A stretch of DNA of 64,000 bases, taken from Fidelibacterota bacterium. Lineage in GTDB: Bacteria; Fidelibacterota; Marinisomatia; Marinisomatales; TCS55. Where the stretch lies: NCBI GenBank assembly GCA_014239435.1, contig JAAZYX010000007.1, positions 41,042 to 105,041 of the forward strand, in the 5' to 3' direction. The notes beneath the pieces are model-generated. The model was not told where the DNA came from. It did not search any database and worked only from the letters and a program-made list of their open reading frames with translations. Both the position numbers and the translations under genes were made by a program. Positions 8,793 through 17,562 of the stretch are shown piece after piece; within the stretch, counting starts at the first letter, position 1, and each line of letters begins with the position of its first letter.

Positions 8793-9427
8793 ATTTCTTC
8801 TTTCTGAACCGGTGTTTCCGGTGGCAGGATTAAGGCAAGGGCAATATATAAAATGACACCAATCCCTGCGCTTAGCAATGTTCCAAACACCCACAGGAAG
8901 CGAATCAAAGTCGGATCAATCTGGATAGTTTCGCCCATTCCTCCGCACACGCCGGCGATTTGTTTATTGTCTAAAGATAGATGAAGCGGATAGGTGGATT
9001 TCACATCAAAAATTCCGGACAAATCACTTTTCTTTGTGACAATCATATACAAACCGAGTGCAATAACAAAGAGGCCAAAAAAGATATTCAATCCCGAACT
9101 CCAGAATTTGCTCCATGCAAGGCCGACAATATCACTGTGCTGAATCAATAATACGATTCCCAGAACAATCAGTAATAGTCCCCAGATCGGCTGGAGGGTG
9201 TGTTTCTTTTCAATCGGCGCCGCTTCACCTTTTACTTCGTATTCCTGTGGAAGAATAAACAACGCAACTATGTAGGCAAGGATTCCGGATCCGCCGAACA
9301 AAGTCACAAGTATCCAGATAATCCTTACCAATGCCGGATCTACTTTAAAATATTCGGCAAGCCCGCCGCACACGCCGGCAAGAACCTGGTCCGTCTGCGA
9401 TCTATAAATGCGTTTCACATGTTCCAT
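8789..9427 (-). CDS. Duplicated PspC-domain membrane protein
   Basis: A 212-residue membrane protein with two PspC domains, residues about 3-62 and 150-208. Each has the LAGVCGG / IAGVCGG core followed by a transmembrane helix ending in ALFILPQ or ALALILPPE. Between them are two further membrane segments (IWGLLLIVLGIVLLI and IFFGLFVIALGLYMI). PspC proteins sense or relieve membrane stress, but no PspA or PspF gene is nearby. The double-PspC layout is an internal duplication. ATG start; its stop overlaps the heptose-kinase start. Confidence 0.88.
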   Translation of the reverse strand: MEHVKRIYRSQTDQVLAGVCGGLAEYFKVDPALVRIIWILVTLFGGSGILAYIVALFILPQEYEVKGEAAPIEKKHTLQPIWGLLLIVLGIVLLIQHSDIVGLAWSKFWSSGLNIFFGLFVIALGLYMIVTKKSDLSGIFDVKSTYPLHLSLDNKQIAGVCGGMGETIQIDPTLIRFLWVFGTLLSAGIGVILYIALALILPPETPVQKEEI

Positions 9428-9494
9428 TCAATGGTTTTCCTTCAATCTTAGAGAGTTTAATTCCCAATAGCGATATTCAAAACATGAACTTTAT

Positions 9495-10208
9495 TCATCT
9501 TCGCTGCCGTCTTTTGCTTGGCCTTCCGCGGTTATGTTGCTGCTTCATGCCGGACCGAATTCGGGAAACATGCCCTTTGTCCAGATAAATCAACACGGAA
9601 GCAAATTGGCGCAGATAATGATCAGACTGGGACGCGAGGATAATGGTTGTCCCTAGGTTTTGATTCATATTTTTGATTTTTTTCCTGAGTTCCGCTTCCT
9701 GATCCTGAGGCATAAATACGCCGTAATCATCCAAGATTAGAACTCTCGGATCGCTTTCCACAGCCAATACGGATGCCAACACAGACCGTTCCCCATCTGT
9801 CATGGTGCCAATTTTGTCATTCCAGATTTGTCCAAATCGGCTTTTTGCGAAATGCCGCTTGTGGATATCATCTGCTTTTGCCGGAAAAGCAGTGCGAATT
9901 TTCACTTCACCGGTTCCACTTCCGTTGATGCGCGTTGCACCAACGTAATAAATATCCGGATTTTGAATCGGTTTTCCACGCCAATTGGTTTTATACGGTT
10001 TACTATCGTAAAACACTGTACCTGACTCTGGCTTTTCCATTCCTGAAATCAGGTTCAAAAAGGTGGATTTTCCGCATCCTGCTGGACCTACAATACCATA
10101 AACAATTCCCTTATGGAACTGCAGCTTTTTTATGTTGAGGACTTTTCGTCCTCCTCGACTTTGATACAATCCTTCTGTCTCTAAAATGAGCGATGCTTTT
10201 TGGTTCAT
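9495..10208 (-). CDS. ABC-type ATPase with degenerate signature and Walker B
   Basis: A 237-residue single-domain ABC protein. Walker A is intact (GPAGCGKST, about 41-49). The signature is MTDGERS instead of LSGGQ, Walker B reads VLILDDYG with Asp where the catalytic Glu is expected, and the H-switch position reads ASQSDH rather than TSHD. The C-terminus is a strongly basic tail (RGRPSKRRQRR). No permease is adjacent. It may bind ATP but hydrolyse it poorly; a regulatory or nucleic-acid-associated role is possible but unproven. ATG start. Confidence 0.75.
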   Translation of the reverse strand: MNQKASLILETEGLYQSRGGRKVLNIKKLQFHKGIVYGIVGPAGCGKSTFLNLISGMEKPESGTVFYDSKPYKTNWRGKPIQNPDIYYVGATRINGSGTGEVKIRTAFPAKADDIHKRHFAKSRFGQIWNDKIGTMTDGERSVLASVLAVESDPRVLILDDYGVFMPQDQEAELRKKIKNMNQNLGTTIILASQSDHYLRQFASVLIYLDKGHVSRIRSGMKQQHNRGRPSKRRQRR

Positions 10209-10252
10209 TCTTTACTCCTTATCGGATAGTAAAGCTCAGAACCGGGAGTAAA

Positions 10253-11179
10253 TCAGGTTTTTGCTTCCAGATACTTTTCCGTGTCAATGGCAGCCATACA
10301 GCCCAGCCCTGCTGCTGTTACCGCCTGGCGATAGGTATGGTCCACGACATCACCGCAGGCGAAAACGCCCTCAATTGATGTGGCTGTTGATCCATTTTGG
10401 TTCACAATATATCCTACATCATCTGTATCTAATTGTCCCTGAAATACATTTGAATTCGGATTGTGCCCAATCGCCATAAAAATTCCGTCGCAAGATTCCT
10501 CTTTGGATTCACCTGTTTGTGTATCTTCAAGGGTAATTCCCGTGACGCCGGTTTCTTCGGTACCATGGATTTCCGTTACTGTGGTATTCCATGCGACCTT
10601 TATTTTTGGATTGTTGAGGGTCCGTTCCTGCATTATTTTTGATGCACGGAATTCATCCCGACGGTGGACAATAATGACTTCGGAAGCAAATTTGGTCAAA
10701 AAGGTAGCTTCTTCCATGGCAGAGTCTCCTCCTCCAACCACGTATACTTTTTTATCTTTATAAAAGAAGCCGTCACAGGTAGCACAAGCTGACACTCCGT
10801 GTCCCATGAGTTTTGATTCCGATTCGAGTCCCAGCAGTTTTGCGGAGGCACCGGTAGCAATAATAATGGAGTCAGATGCATATTCGTCTTCACCAATCCA
10901 CACTTTAAATGGGCGGGATGATAAATCTACTTTTGTTACTATTTTGAAATAGCATTCGGCTCCGAAGCGCTTGGCCTGCTCACGGAATAAATCCATGAGT
11001 TCAGGCCCCAGTATTCCTTCCGGAAACCCGGGATAATTTTCCACATCGGTGGTGATGGTCAACTGACCACCCGGTTGGTTTCCCTCAAACACAAGAGGGT
11101 TCAGATTCGCCCGCGCGGCGTATATAGCTGCTGTCAGCCCCGCAGGTCCCGAACCAATGATAATAACCTCCCGATTCAT
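10253..11179 (-). CDS. trxB: Thioredoxin-disulfide reductase
   Basis: A 308-residue flavoprotein of standard length. It shows the FAD-binding [16 protein letters not shown] near residue 9, the redox-active CATC at 132-135, the NADPH-binding [12 protein letters not shown] near 147 and the C-terminal FACGDVVD flavin motif. It transfers electrons from NADPH to thioredoxin in the cytoplasm. It lies 13 bases downstream of trxA, so reductase and substrate form one operon. ATG start. Confidence 0.96.
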   Translation of the reverse strand: MNREVIIIGSGPAGLTAAIYAARANLNPLVFEGNQPGGQLTITTDVENYPGFPEGILGPELMDLFREQAKRFGAECYFKIVTKVDLSSRPFKVWIGEDEYASDSIIIATGASAKLLGLESESKLMGHGVSACATCDGFFYKDKKVYVVGGGDSAMEEATFLTKFASEVIIVHRRDEFRASKIMQERTLNNPKIKVAWNTTVTEIHGTEETGVTGITLEDTQTGESKEESCDGIFMAIGHNPNSNVFQGQLDTDDVGYIVNQNGSTATSIEGVFACGDVVDHTYRQAVTAAGLGCMAAIDTEKYLEAKT

Positions 11180-11192
11180 CGCTTTTGTCAGA

Positions 11193-11519
11193 TCAGAGCG
11201 ACTGATCTAACAGTTGTGTGATATTCGTTTTTGGAACAGCCCCAATGACCTGATTGGCAACTGCTCCATCTTTGAAAATGAGCAGCGTTGGGATACTTCT
11301 TACCCCAAACTGCATGGATACTTCCTGGTTTTCGTCTACATTGACTTTACCGACTTTAACTTTGCCGTTGTAATCATTTGCAATTTCCTCGACAACCGGT
11401 GCAATTGCCTTGCAAGGGCCACACCATTCTGCCCAGAAATCAACTAAAACAGGCGTATCTGCTTTCAATACTTCTGTATCGAAATTTTCTGTTGTGAATT
11501 CTGATACTGTATCTGCCAT
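11193..11519 (-). CDS. trxA: Thioredoxin
   Basis: A 108-residue thioredoxin with active site WCGPC (C33 and C36), the buried Asp in VLVDFWAEW and the cis-Pro motif SIPT. It is the cytoplasmic disulfide reductant for ribonucleotide reductase, peroxiredoxins and other proteins. ATG start preceded by CTGGAG. The next gene downstream is trxB, which recharges it. The 102-base upstream gap should hold the promoter, although no clear consensus was identified. Confidence 0.96.
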   Translation of the reverse strand: MADTVSEFTTENFDTEVLKADTPVLVDFWAEWCGPCKAIAPVVEEIANDYNGKVKVGKVNVDENQEVSMQFGVRSIPTLLIFKDGAVANQVIGAVPKTNITQLLDQSL

Positions 11520-11598
11520 ATTATTTTCTCCAGATTGTGTTAAAATTTAGCCACCAAGTTTACAGGAAAACTTCTACACTGTAAAACATCAAAATACA

Positions 11599-11622
11599 AT
11601 TTTGTCAGCTTTATGACAAAAT
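11599..11622 (-). repeat. 9-bp perfect inverted repeat after the exporter operon
   Basis: ATTTTGTCA (11599-11607) and TGACAAAAT (11614-11622) form a perfect inverted repeat with a six-base loop. It begins at the stop codon of the exporter permease gene and lies upstream of trxA. The stem is AT-rich and the minus strand continues with TGTATTTTG, so it could be a weak terminator. It could equally be an operator for the trxA-trxB promoter. Confidence 0.4.
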
Positions 11623-12839
11623 CAGGCTCTTATCCAACGCCAAACCTCTTTTATGCTCAACTTTTTTCCATACATCAAAACAGTTGTGTGAAAGATTTTT
11701 CCCGCTAGTCTTATCGTTAAATAAATACAAAGAATCAGAAGACCCAATGTGGAAATAATTTCAAAGGTAGTTGCTTCGCCAGTGGTCACCCTCAGAATCA
11801 TCATAAAGGGAGTTATCGGCGGAATGAAGGATAATATTTTAGTAATCGGCGCTCCGGGATTATTAATGAAATATACTGCACCAATCATAGGAACCATCGC
11901 AACAATGGATAGCAACCCCATGGACTGCTGTGCTTCCTGCTCAGAATCAAACAAAGTTCCCATTGTTGCATAAAATGCGGCGTAAAAGAAAAATCCCGCG
12001 AGGAAAAATGCAAACACAATTGGCAATGAATCGTACGGCATACTGGGAAGATCAAAATAGGTTCCCATGGCAAGGCCGACTACGATGTAAAATGCAACCT
12101 GTGTTACGGCCAAAAGACACAACCCCAAAATTTTCCCTGCCATCAACTGCCGCGGCGTTACTGTGGATAACAGGATTTCCATCATTCTGCTGGTGCGTTC
12201 TTCTATTACACTCCGAAGCAAAAGCTGTCCATTGATAAAAATGACCATGGTGAGCAAAAACATGAAGAAGAATGGAATCAGGAATCCGCTAATTTTATCT
12301 CCTTTTTCAACTTCCCCGTCCTTATCCACTTCAAACAAATCCAAATGCACCCGACGGCTCAATTCATTTACCAAAATGGGATTGATATTTTCATCAATCA
12401 TGCGTTTGGTGACGACTGTTCTGCTTAGGGTTCCGCGGATTCCGGATTGAATTTTCATGTTGCTCAGGTTTCGCGCATAATAAGTTGGCACTTCGTCATC
12501 CATGATTCCTTCAGGGATTACTACGAAGGCAGAAATCTCTTCATTCACCAAAGCAGCCAATGCATCTGTTTCCTGTTCAAAATGAGTCGGATTGAACATG
12601 GATGATCCGTCCTCCAGTTTTATTTCAGTTTCTAGCCGTTCCAAATAATCAGCGCCGATTCCTGAATAATCAACCATGCCGATAGTATAGGTTTCTGTGC
12701 CTTCTTTATCTGCAAGGTATCCACTCAAAAATCCTGACCCAACCATTAGCACAGGAAAAAGCAACGTTGTTAAAATGAAGACTTTGGACCGAACCCTTAT
12801 CTTGTATTCCCAGCCAATAATTCGGAAAACCCTGTTCAT
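11622..12839 (-). CDS. ABC-2 type exporter permease (NatB-like)
   Basis: A 405-residue membrane protein. One N-terminal membrane helix (VFILTTLLFPVLMVGSGF) is followed by an extracytoplasmic domain of roughly 130 residues. A C-terminal block of five or six membrane segments follows, with ERTSRMMEILLSTVTPRQLMAGK at its start, the coupling-helix motif of the NatB family. It partners the ATPase encoded immediately upstream, whose stop overlaps this ATG by four bases. Such NatAB pairs export sodium or other small compounds; the substrate here is unknown. Confidence 0.88.
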   Translation of the reverse strand: MNRVFRIIGWEYKIRVRSKVFILTTLLFPVLMVGSGFLSGYLADKEGTETYTIGMVDYSGIGADYLERLETEIKLEDGSSMFNPTHFEQETDALAALVNEEISAFVVIPEGIMDDEVPTYYARNLSNMKIQSGIRGTLSRTVVTKRMIDENINPILVNELSRRVHLDLFEVDKDGEVEKGDKISGFLIPFFFMFLLTMVIFINGQLLLRSVIEERTSRMMEILLSTVTPRQLMAGKILGLCLLAVTQVAFYIVVGLAMGTYFDLPSMPYDSLPIVFAFFLAGFFFYAAFYATMGTLFDSEQEAQQSMGLLSIVAMVPMIGAVYFINNPGAPITKILSFIPPITPFMMILRVTTGEATTFEIISTLGLLILCIYLTIRLAGKIFHTTVLMYGKKLSIKEVWRWIRA

Positions 12840-13723
12840 GATGATGCCTTTACTTCCTCAATAAATATCTGCTCTAAACTCGGTGTATCGATCCTGAAGG
12901 AATCAATTTCTACTTTTGGATTGAGCCAATTTAGGAAATCACGCGGAGGTTTTTTCAGAACGCCTTTCAGCGTTGCGCCGTTCAATTTTGGATCATCCAT
13001 AAAGTCGGCCAATCCTGCCTCATCCATATCGCCGCTAAAGCGAACTTCCACGGCATCTTTCCGATGTTTTTCTCTAACATCTTCCAGAGTTCCCTTCACC
13101 AGAACTTTTCCATTATTAATGAGGCAAATATTGGTACAAAGGCGCTCCACCTGTTCCATCTGATGCGTAGAAAAAATAAAGGTAACACCCTCTTTTTGCT
13201 TTTCTTCGATAATGTCTTTCAATAGCAATTGGTTCAGCGGATCCAGTCCGGTGAATGGCTCGTCTAAAATTACAAAATCGGGCTTCTGAATAAGCGCCAT
13301 TATAAATTGAATTTTCTGCTGGTTCCCTTTGGATAATTCCTGAATTTTGTGATGTGCTCGGTCAGCCAAATTAAATCTCTCCAGCCAATCCATGGTATCC
13401 TGTTTAAGTCTATTTTTCGGTACCCCCTTCAGTCCGCCCAAATACATGAGCGTTTCCAAAAGTTTTTGATTGGGATACAACCCGCGTTCTTCCGGAAGAT
13501 ACCCTAAACTCTTCCTCTCGACTTCCTTGACCGGCGATCCGTTTAACAAAATAGTCCCGAAATCGGGTTCAATAATGCTCATTAACATTCGGATAATGGT
13601 TGTCTTCCCTGCGCCGTTCGGACCGAGCAAACCAAAAATATCACCCGTCTCAATGGAAAAACTGACGTGATCCACAGCGGTCACTTTATCGTATTGTTTA
13701 TGGATGTTTTGTATTTCAATCAT
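12836..13723 (-). CDS. ABC exporter ATP-binding protein (NatA-like)
   Basis: A 295-residue ATPase with Walker A GPNGAGKTT (34-42), signature LSKGN, Walker B VILDEPFTGLDP and H-switch STHQ, followed by a C-terminal domain of about 75 residues (VEVRFSGDMDEAGL...). The DUF4162-like C-terminus is typical of NatA/CcmA-type exporters. The ATG overlaps the phosphatase stop by four bases and its own stop overlaps the permease start, so phosphatase, ATPase and permease form one translation-coupled operon. Confidence 0.9.
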   Translation of the reverse strand: MIEIQNIHKQYDKVTAVDHVSFSIETGDIFGLLGPNGAGKTTIIRMLMSIIEPDFGTILLNGSPVKEVERKSLGYLPEERGLYPNQKLLETLMYLGGLKGVPKNRLKQDTMDWLERFNLADRAHHKIQELSKGNQQKIQFIMALIQKPDFVILDEPFTGLDPLNQLLLKDIIEEKQKEGVTFIFSTHQMEQVERLCTNICLINNGKVLVKGTLEDVREKHRKDAVEVRFSGDMDEAGLADFMDDPKLNGATLKGVLKKPPRDFLNWLNPKVEIDSFRIDTPSLEQIFIEEVKASS

Positions 13724-15339
13724 TCAATTTCGTTTCTTATAGGTATTCCATCCACTTTTTCGGGAAAAGGGATGTTTAAAATTCTGGAAATGGTGGGGGC
13801 AATATTAACGGTAATTTGCCGATTATCATATACTTCCGGACGAAAAGATGCCGAGGAAAATATCAATGGAACATGCGTATCATAATCATACGGTGTTCCG
13901 TGCGTCGTTCCAATTTCCTTCCATAGCAAATAGTGCTCTTTTTCGAGTATCATCAAATCCGGACTTAATTTGGGATGAATCATATTCCGAAACATCCTTT
14001 GCTCTGATTCGGATAGTCCGCTGGATTCTAGCGCTGTTAAATCAACGACACCGCGGATGCCCTCAATATCCTTAAATGCCGTCCTGAAAAATTCAACAAT
14101 CCTTCCTCGAGAAATGCCAAGATTATTCATTTCATCCTGAAAGAAATACACAGTCTGACCGTAAATGTGAAAAAACTCGAATGGGCCGTATTGTTTTCGA
14201 ATCTCTTGCCGCGCGGATTCAAACGCAGCGGTAATGACCGACCTCTTGATACGACCGGTTTCTATCCCGCTCAAAGATGCATATTCGGGAATGGTTGCGG
14301 CGCCATGGTCCGAAGACAATACAAACAGGATATTTTCCAATCCGACGGACGCATCTAAAGAGGAAAGAAAATCATCAAGATATTTATCGAGTTTAAAAAA
14401 TACATCCGCAATTTCCTGTGAATACGGGCCGTAATCGTGTCCCATATAATCTGGAGAAGAAAGGCCGATGGCTAGTAAATCCACTACCGAATCCTGGCCT
14501 AGATTTTCATTTTCCACGATGGTTTGAGCCAGATCCAATGTCATACGTCCGAACCACGGCCGTCCCGGCATCCAAGCCAGCAATTCTTTTTTAGAAATGC
14601 CATCGTCGAAACCTATCGGAAATATCGGCGAAAAGAGTTCCGAAGCGTAGGTATCCATTTCTCCCTCAAAGTGGTCAGCCCGAGCAATATCTAAGTAAAT
14701 AGATGCATCCAGTTCGCGCGTCCACACGGAATCTCTGTACGTTTCCATATGCAGTTTTCTGTTGAACGATCGTAGCCAATTGGGATTTCGATTTGTGTAA
14801 TACGTTGTTGTCATGAATTGGCCTTTGCGATTATACCACAGCGCAAGGTTCGGGTTTTTACCACCAAAGAAAATGGCCGCCCGGTCTTTCCCTCCGATTG
14901 AAAAAACTTTCGATTCTGGATTGGATTCTTTCATCCAGTCGCCGAGGGCCGTTGCATTTACCAAGCGATATGATCTTTTTCTTCCCGGATATCCCAAGGG
15001 TTTTGCTTCGAGATCTTCAACACAGTTTACTCTTTTTTCTCGAATGCGATCGTACCAGCTGTTGCCCAGAATTCCTCCCGTGCCCGGATGCATTCCGGAT
15101 CCTAAGGTAAAATATCCCGTTCCGGTTACGGTATAAGCATGATCATGGTATGCTTCAGAATACAAATGGCCGTGATCCAACAGCCATCGAAATCCGCCGG
15201 TAAAATGCGGGTTTAAGCGTTCTAAAATATGGTACGGGAATTGGTCAATTCCGATATAAACAACGAGCTTGGGGCTTGGCGACGCAAAACCCATCGTGAA
15301 AAAAATAGCCGCCATCGGCAGCCATTTCCGGATTTTCAT
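13720..15339 (-). CDS. Secreted alkaline phosphatase-superfamily phosphodiesterase/phosphatase
   Basis: A 539-residue exported hydrolase with a signal peptide ([17 protein letters not shown]). The type I phosphodiesterase/nucleotide pyrophosphatase fold shows a metal Asp in YIGIDQF (D32), the nucleophile Thr in the YTVTGTG loop (about 70-74), SSDHGA metal ligands near 330 and a C-terminal [16 protein letters not shown]. It resembles PafA-type monoesterases, which release phosphate in the periplasm. Its ATG overlaps the tyrS stop by four bases. Substrate preference (mono- or diester) cannot be read safely from the sequence. Confidence 0.87.
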   Translation of the reverse strand: MKIRKWLPMAAIFFTMGFASPSPKLVVYIGIDQFPYHILERLNPHFTGGFRWLLDHGHLYSEAYHDHAYTVTGTGYFTLGSGMHPGTGGILGNSWYDRIREKRVNCVEDLEAKPLGYPGRKRSYRLVNATALGDWMKESNPESKVFSIGGKDRAAIFFGGKNPNLALWYNRKGQFMTTTYYTNRNPNWLRSFNRKLHMETYRDSVWTRELDASIYLDIARADHFEGEMDTYASELFSPIFPIGFDDGISKKELLAWMPGRPWFGRMTLDLAQTIVENENLGQDSVVDLLAIGLSSPDYMGHDYGPYSQEIADVFFKLDKYLDDFLSSLDASVGLENILFVLSSDHGAATIPEYASLSGIETGRIKRSVITAAFESARQEIRKQYGPFEFFHIYGQTVYFFQDEMNNLGISRGRIVEFFRTAFKDIEGIRGVVDLTALESSGLSESEQRMFRNMIHPKLSPDLMILEKEHYLLWKEIGTTHGTPYDYDTHVPLIFSSASFRPEVYDNRQITVNIAPTISRILNIPFPEKVDGIPIRNEIE

Positions 15340-16532
15340 CCTATTACTCTCACAAATCGTCTCTTGCCGACTTTAATCACCACGGTCATTCCTGGATTCA
15401 GCGTTTCGTGAATATCCGTACACGGTTTATCATTTATTTTGACAGCATTCTGTTTAATCATGCGCCGTGCTTCTCCCTTACTGGAAACCAATCCTGCGTT
15501 AAAAATAATTTCAACGACCGTTGCTTCCTTTTGAAGTTCATACTCATCCATTTCATCCGGCGCTTCTTTTTGTACGACCACTGTATCAAAATGCTGTTCT
15601 GCTTTATTTGCATCATTTTCAGAATAATACAAGGCTACAATTCGTCTTGCTAAGTCACGCTTAATGTCACGCGGATTCTGAGAGGAATCCGCTAATTTTT
15701 CCTTTGTTTCCTTCATTACATTGTCATCGGCGTCCGCAGCAAGAGTTAGATATTTTTCAATAAGATTATCAGGAACGGACATCGTCTTTCCGTACATATC
15801 CTCGGGTAAATCCGTCAGTGCGATATCATTTCCGTACGATTTGGACATTTTCTCGATTCCATCGGTTCCTTCTAACAAAGGCGTTGTAATGATGACTTGC
15901 GCAGGCTGACCGTGCCGTTCCTGTAGATCCCGACCAACCAATAAATTAAATTTCTGATCGGTCCCACCCAATTCTACATCCGCGTTTAAATGAACGGAAT
16001 CCATTCCCTGCGCAAGCGGATACAGAAATTCGTGGATCGAAATGGGCGCCTCGGACTCAAACCGTTTTGTGAAATCATCCCGTTCCATCATTCTCGCAAC
16101 GGTATATTTGCTGGCCAGATCAATTACTTCACTAAAGTTCATTTTATTCAGCCATTCTGAATTATACACAATTTTAAGTGTATTCATATCAAGTATAACT
16201 TTAGCTTGATCAACATACGTTTTCGCATTCGATTTTGCTTCATTCAATGTGAGCTGCGGACGTGTTTTATTTCGGCCAGAGGGATCACCGATCATTGCGG
16301 TAAAATCGCCAATTACCAATACAGCTTCATGGCCGAGATCCTGAAAATGTCTCAATTTTCGCAAAACCACACCATGTCCGATATGCAAATCCGGACGGCT
16401 CGGATCGCAGCCAAGTTTTACTACAAGCGGACGGTTTTCCTCAAGTTTAGAAACCAGTTCCTTTTCAGGCAGTATTTCTTCCACGCCGCGCTGGATAACA
16501 GCCAATTGTTCTTTTGCTGAGATAAAACTCAT
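15336..16532 (-). CDS. tyrS: Tyrosyl-tRNA synthetase (TyrZ-type)
   Basis: A 398-residue class I synthetase. The HIGH signature is HIGHG (50-54), the KMSKS loop is [10 protein letters not shown] near residue 230, and an S4-like RNA-binding domain ends the protein ([18 protein letters not shown]). The [17 protein letters not shown] context places it in the TyrZ branch rather than the E. coli TyrS branch. It charges tRNA-Tyr with tyrosine. It follows smpB with a four-base overlap, giving a small translation-quality operon. ATG start. Confidence 0.95.
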   Translation of the reverse strand: MSFISAKEQLAVIQRGVEEILPEKELVSKLEENRPLVVKLGCDPSRPDLHIGHGVVLRKLRHFQDLGHEAVLVIGDFTAMIGDPSGRNKTRPQLTLNEAKSNAKTYVDQAKVILDMNTLKIVYNSEWLNKMNFSEVIDLASKYTVARMMERDDFTKRFESEAPISIHEFLYPLAQGMDSVHLNADVELGGTDQKFNLLVGRDLQERHGQPAQVIITTPLLEGTDGIEKMSKSYGNDIALTDLPEDMYGKTMSVPDNLIEKYLTLAADADDNVMKETKEKLADSSQNPRDIKRDLARRIVALYYSENDANKAEQHFDTVVVQKEAPDEMDEYELQKEATVVEIIFNAGLVSSKGEARRMIKQNAVKINDKPCTDIHETLNPGMTVVIKVGKRRFVRVIG

Positions 16533-16987
16533 CTGTACCGATCCTTAATTGCCTTTTCAGTTTCACGGCGAATGTCCAATTCCTTTTTCGCCGCTTTTTT
16601 ATCGAACTGCTTTTTCCCTTTCGCCAAACCAATCTGCACCTTTGCCCATCCTCGATCATTGAAATACAACTTTAGAGGAACTGCCGTCATGCCTTTGAGG
16701 TCCAATTGCTTCTGAATTTTTCCGATTTCCTTCTCATGAAGCAACAGCTTTCGATTTCGGGTTGGCTCATGAGACACATATCCTTGGTGAGAGTAAGGAC
16801 TAAAATGCGCCCCCACAAGGAAGACTTCACCCTTTCGAATATGGATGTAGGCTTCTTTGAGGTTTGCGCGCCCTTCTCTCAAACTTTTCACTTCGGTGCC
16901 GAGCAGTTCAATACCGGCATCAAATGTTTCAAGAATATGATATTCGTGACGTGCTTTCCTGTTTGTAACGACAATGTTGGCTTCCAT
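16529..16987 (-). CDS. smpB: SsrA-binding protein SmpB
   Basis: A 152-residue tmRNA-binding protein with the family signature [19 protein letters not shown] at the N-terminus, [18 protein letters not shown] near residue 30 and the basic C-terminal tail [14 protein letters not shown]...IKDRYR. It delivers tmRNA to stalled ribosomes in trans-translation. ATG start. It is divergent from the tRNA-Leu gene. No tmRNA gene was recognised nearby. Confidence 0.95.
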   Translation of the reverse strand: MEANIVVTNRKARHEYHILETFDAGIELLGTEVKSLREGRANLKEAYIHIRKGEVFLVGAHFSPYSHQGYVSHEPTRNRKLLLHEKEIGKIQKQLDLKGMTAVPLKLYFNDRGWAKVQIGLAKGKKQFDKKAAKKELDIRRETEKAIKDRYR

Positions 16988-17044
16988 GGTAAAATTTTAG
17001 ATGGAAAAATTATCCTTAAACCAAAGCCAGTACAAGTTTATTCC

Positions 17045-17074
17045 TTGAAATCTGTAGAGCGTTACATCTAAAAT
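17045..17074 (+). promoter_or_regulatory. Possible sigma-70 promoter of tRNA-Leu
   Basis: TTGAAA (17045-17050) and TAAAAT (17069-17074) are separated by 18 bases and lie about 16 bases before the tRNA. A GC-rich segment (CGGCGA) follows the -10, as in many stringently controlled stable-RNA promoters. This is a by-eye match only. Confidence 0.4.
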
Positions 17075-17090
17075 CGGCGACTCAAAATTT

Positions 17091-17174
17091 GCCCGGGTGG
17101 TGAAATTGGTAGACACGCACGGTTCAGGTCCGTGTGCTCTAACAGGCATGCTGGTTCGAGTCCAGTCTCGGGCA
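17091..17174 (+). tRNA. tRNA-Leu (anticodon CAG)
   Basis: An 84-nt class II tRNA. The acceptor stem is GCCCGGG/CTCGGGC with one G-U pair, the D arm contains AATTGGTAGA, and the anticodon stem CACGG/CCGTG encloses loop TTCAGGT, giving anticodon CAG. A long variable arm (TGC...GCA) fits leucine. The T arm is GCTGG-TTCGAGT-CCAGT and the discriminator base is A. The CCA end is not encoded: the next bases are CTA. The gene appears intact, and its last 26 bases recur at 17424-17469. Confidence 0.96.
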
Positions 17175-17181
17175 CTATCTA

Positions 17182-17421
17182 ATGTATTATGCATATGTTC
17201 TCCGTAATCGAAAAAATACAAATCGTTATATCGGTCATTGCGAAAATATTTCCGTCAGGTTAAAAAACCATAACGATGGTAAAGTCAAATCAACAAAATC
17301 ATTTATTCCATGGTATTTGGCGTACAAAGACGAGCTTAAAACTAGAAATGAAGCAATCGAACACGAAAAATATTTGAAGTCGGGGATCGGCCGCCAATGG
17401 CTAGACGAAAATGGTTATTGA
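17182..17421 (+). CDS. Small stand-alone GIY-YIG endonuclease, tRNA-associated
   Basis: A 79-residue protein that is almost entirely one GIY-YIG domain. YYAYVL fills the GIY position, RYIGHCENISVRLKNHN carries YIG plus the Arg and His, and a catalytic Glu lies in the KTRNEAIEHEKYLKSG motif. This is the normal size of the UPF0213/YhbQ-like family. The ATG lies seven bases after tRNA-Leu, and a tRNA 3'-end copy begins two bases after the stop. The gene is therefore bracketed by tRNA sequence. Base composition looks more AT-rich than neighbouring genes. A homing-type role at the tRNA is an inference. Confidence 0.9.
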   Translation: MYYAYVLRNRKNTNRYIGHCENISVRLKNHNDGKVKSTKSFIPWYLAYKDELKTRNEAIEHEKYLKSGIGRQWLDENGY

Positions 17422-17423
17422 AA

Positions 17424-17469
17424 GCTGGTTCCCTGCCTGCCGGCAGGCAGGGAGTCCAGTCTCGGGCAC
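17424..17469 (+). repeat. Second copy of the tRNA-Leu 3' end, interrupted by a palindrome
   Basis: Bases 17424-17431 match tRNA positions 17150-17157 and bases 17452-17469 match 17158-17175, both without mismatch. Together they rebuild 26 contiguous bases of the tRNA (T arm, 3' acceptor strand, discriminator and one further base). Between the two halves, exactly inside the T-loop, sit 20 extra bases. The distance between corresponding copy starts is 274 bases and spans the GIY-YIG gene. The copy lacks the rest of a tRNA and cannot itself be functional. Confidence 0.92.
17431..17452. repeat. 22-bp perfect GC palindrome (REP-like)
   Basis: CCCTGCCTGCC followed by its exact reverse complement. 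It is inserted within the T-loop part of the downstream tRNA fragment. Its arms share CCTGCC/GGCAGG with the inner hairpin of the intergenic element at 2946-2974, which suggests a dispersed REP-like palindrome. Confidence 0.85.
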
Positions 17470-17481
17470 AAAATGTTATTA

Positions 17482-17520
17482 TGTAAAACGTAATAAGTAA
17501 TTACATCATTACGTTTTACA
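17482..17520. repeat. 13-bp perfect inverted repeat downstream of the tRNA cassette
   Basis: TGTAAAACGTAAT (17482-17494) and ATTACGTTTTACA (17508-17520) are exact reverse complements with a 13-base loop. It lies between the tRNA-end copy and the mannosyltransferase-like gene. There is no T-run, so it is not a classic terminator. It may be an operator, a transcript end or an element boundary. Confidence 0.7.
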
Positions 17521-17562
17521 CTATTGTAACTTTCAACTAATTCTCTTTTTTCTAAGACATTC

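Noticed and set aside
8793..8894. N-terminal extension of the heptose kinase
   Set aside because: It is the PspC gene in another frame. An ATGA overlap marks the real start at 8792.
17424..17469. A second tRNA gene
   Set aside because: Only the T arm and 3' acceptor strand are present and the T-loop is interrupted, so no cloverleaf can form.
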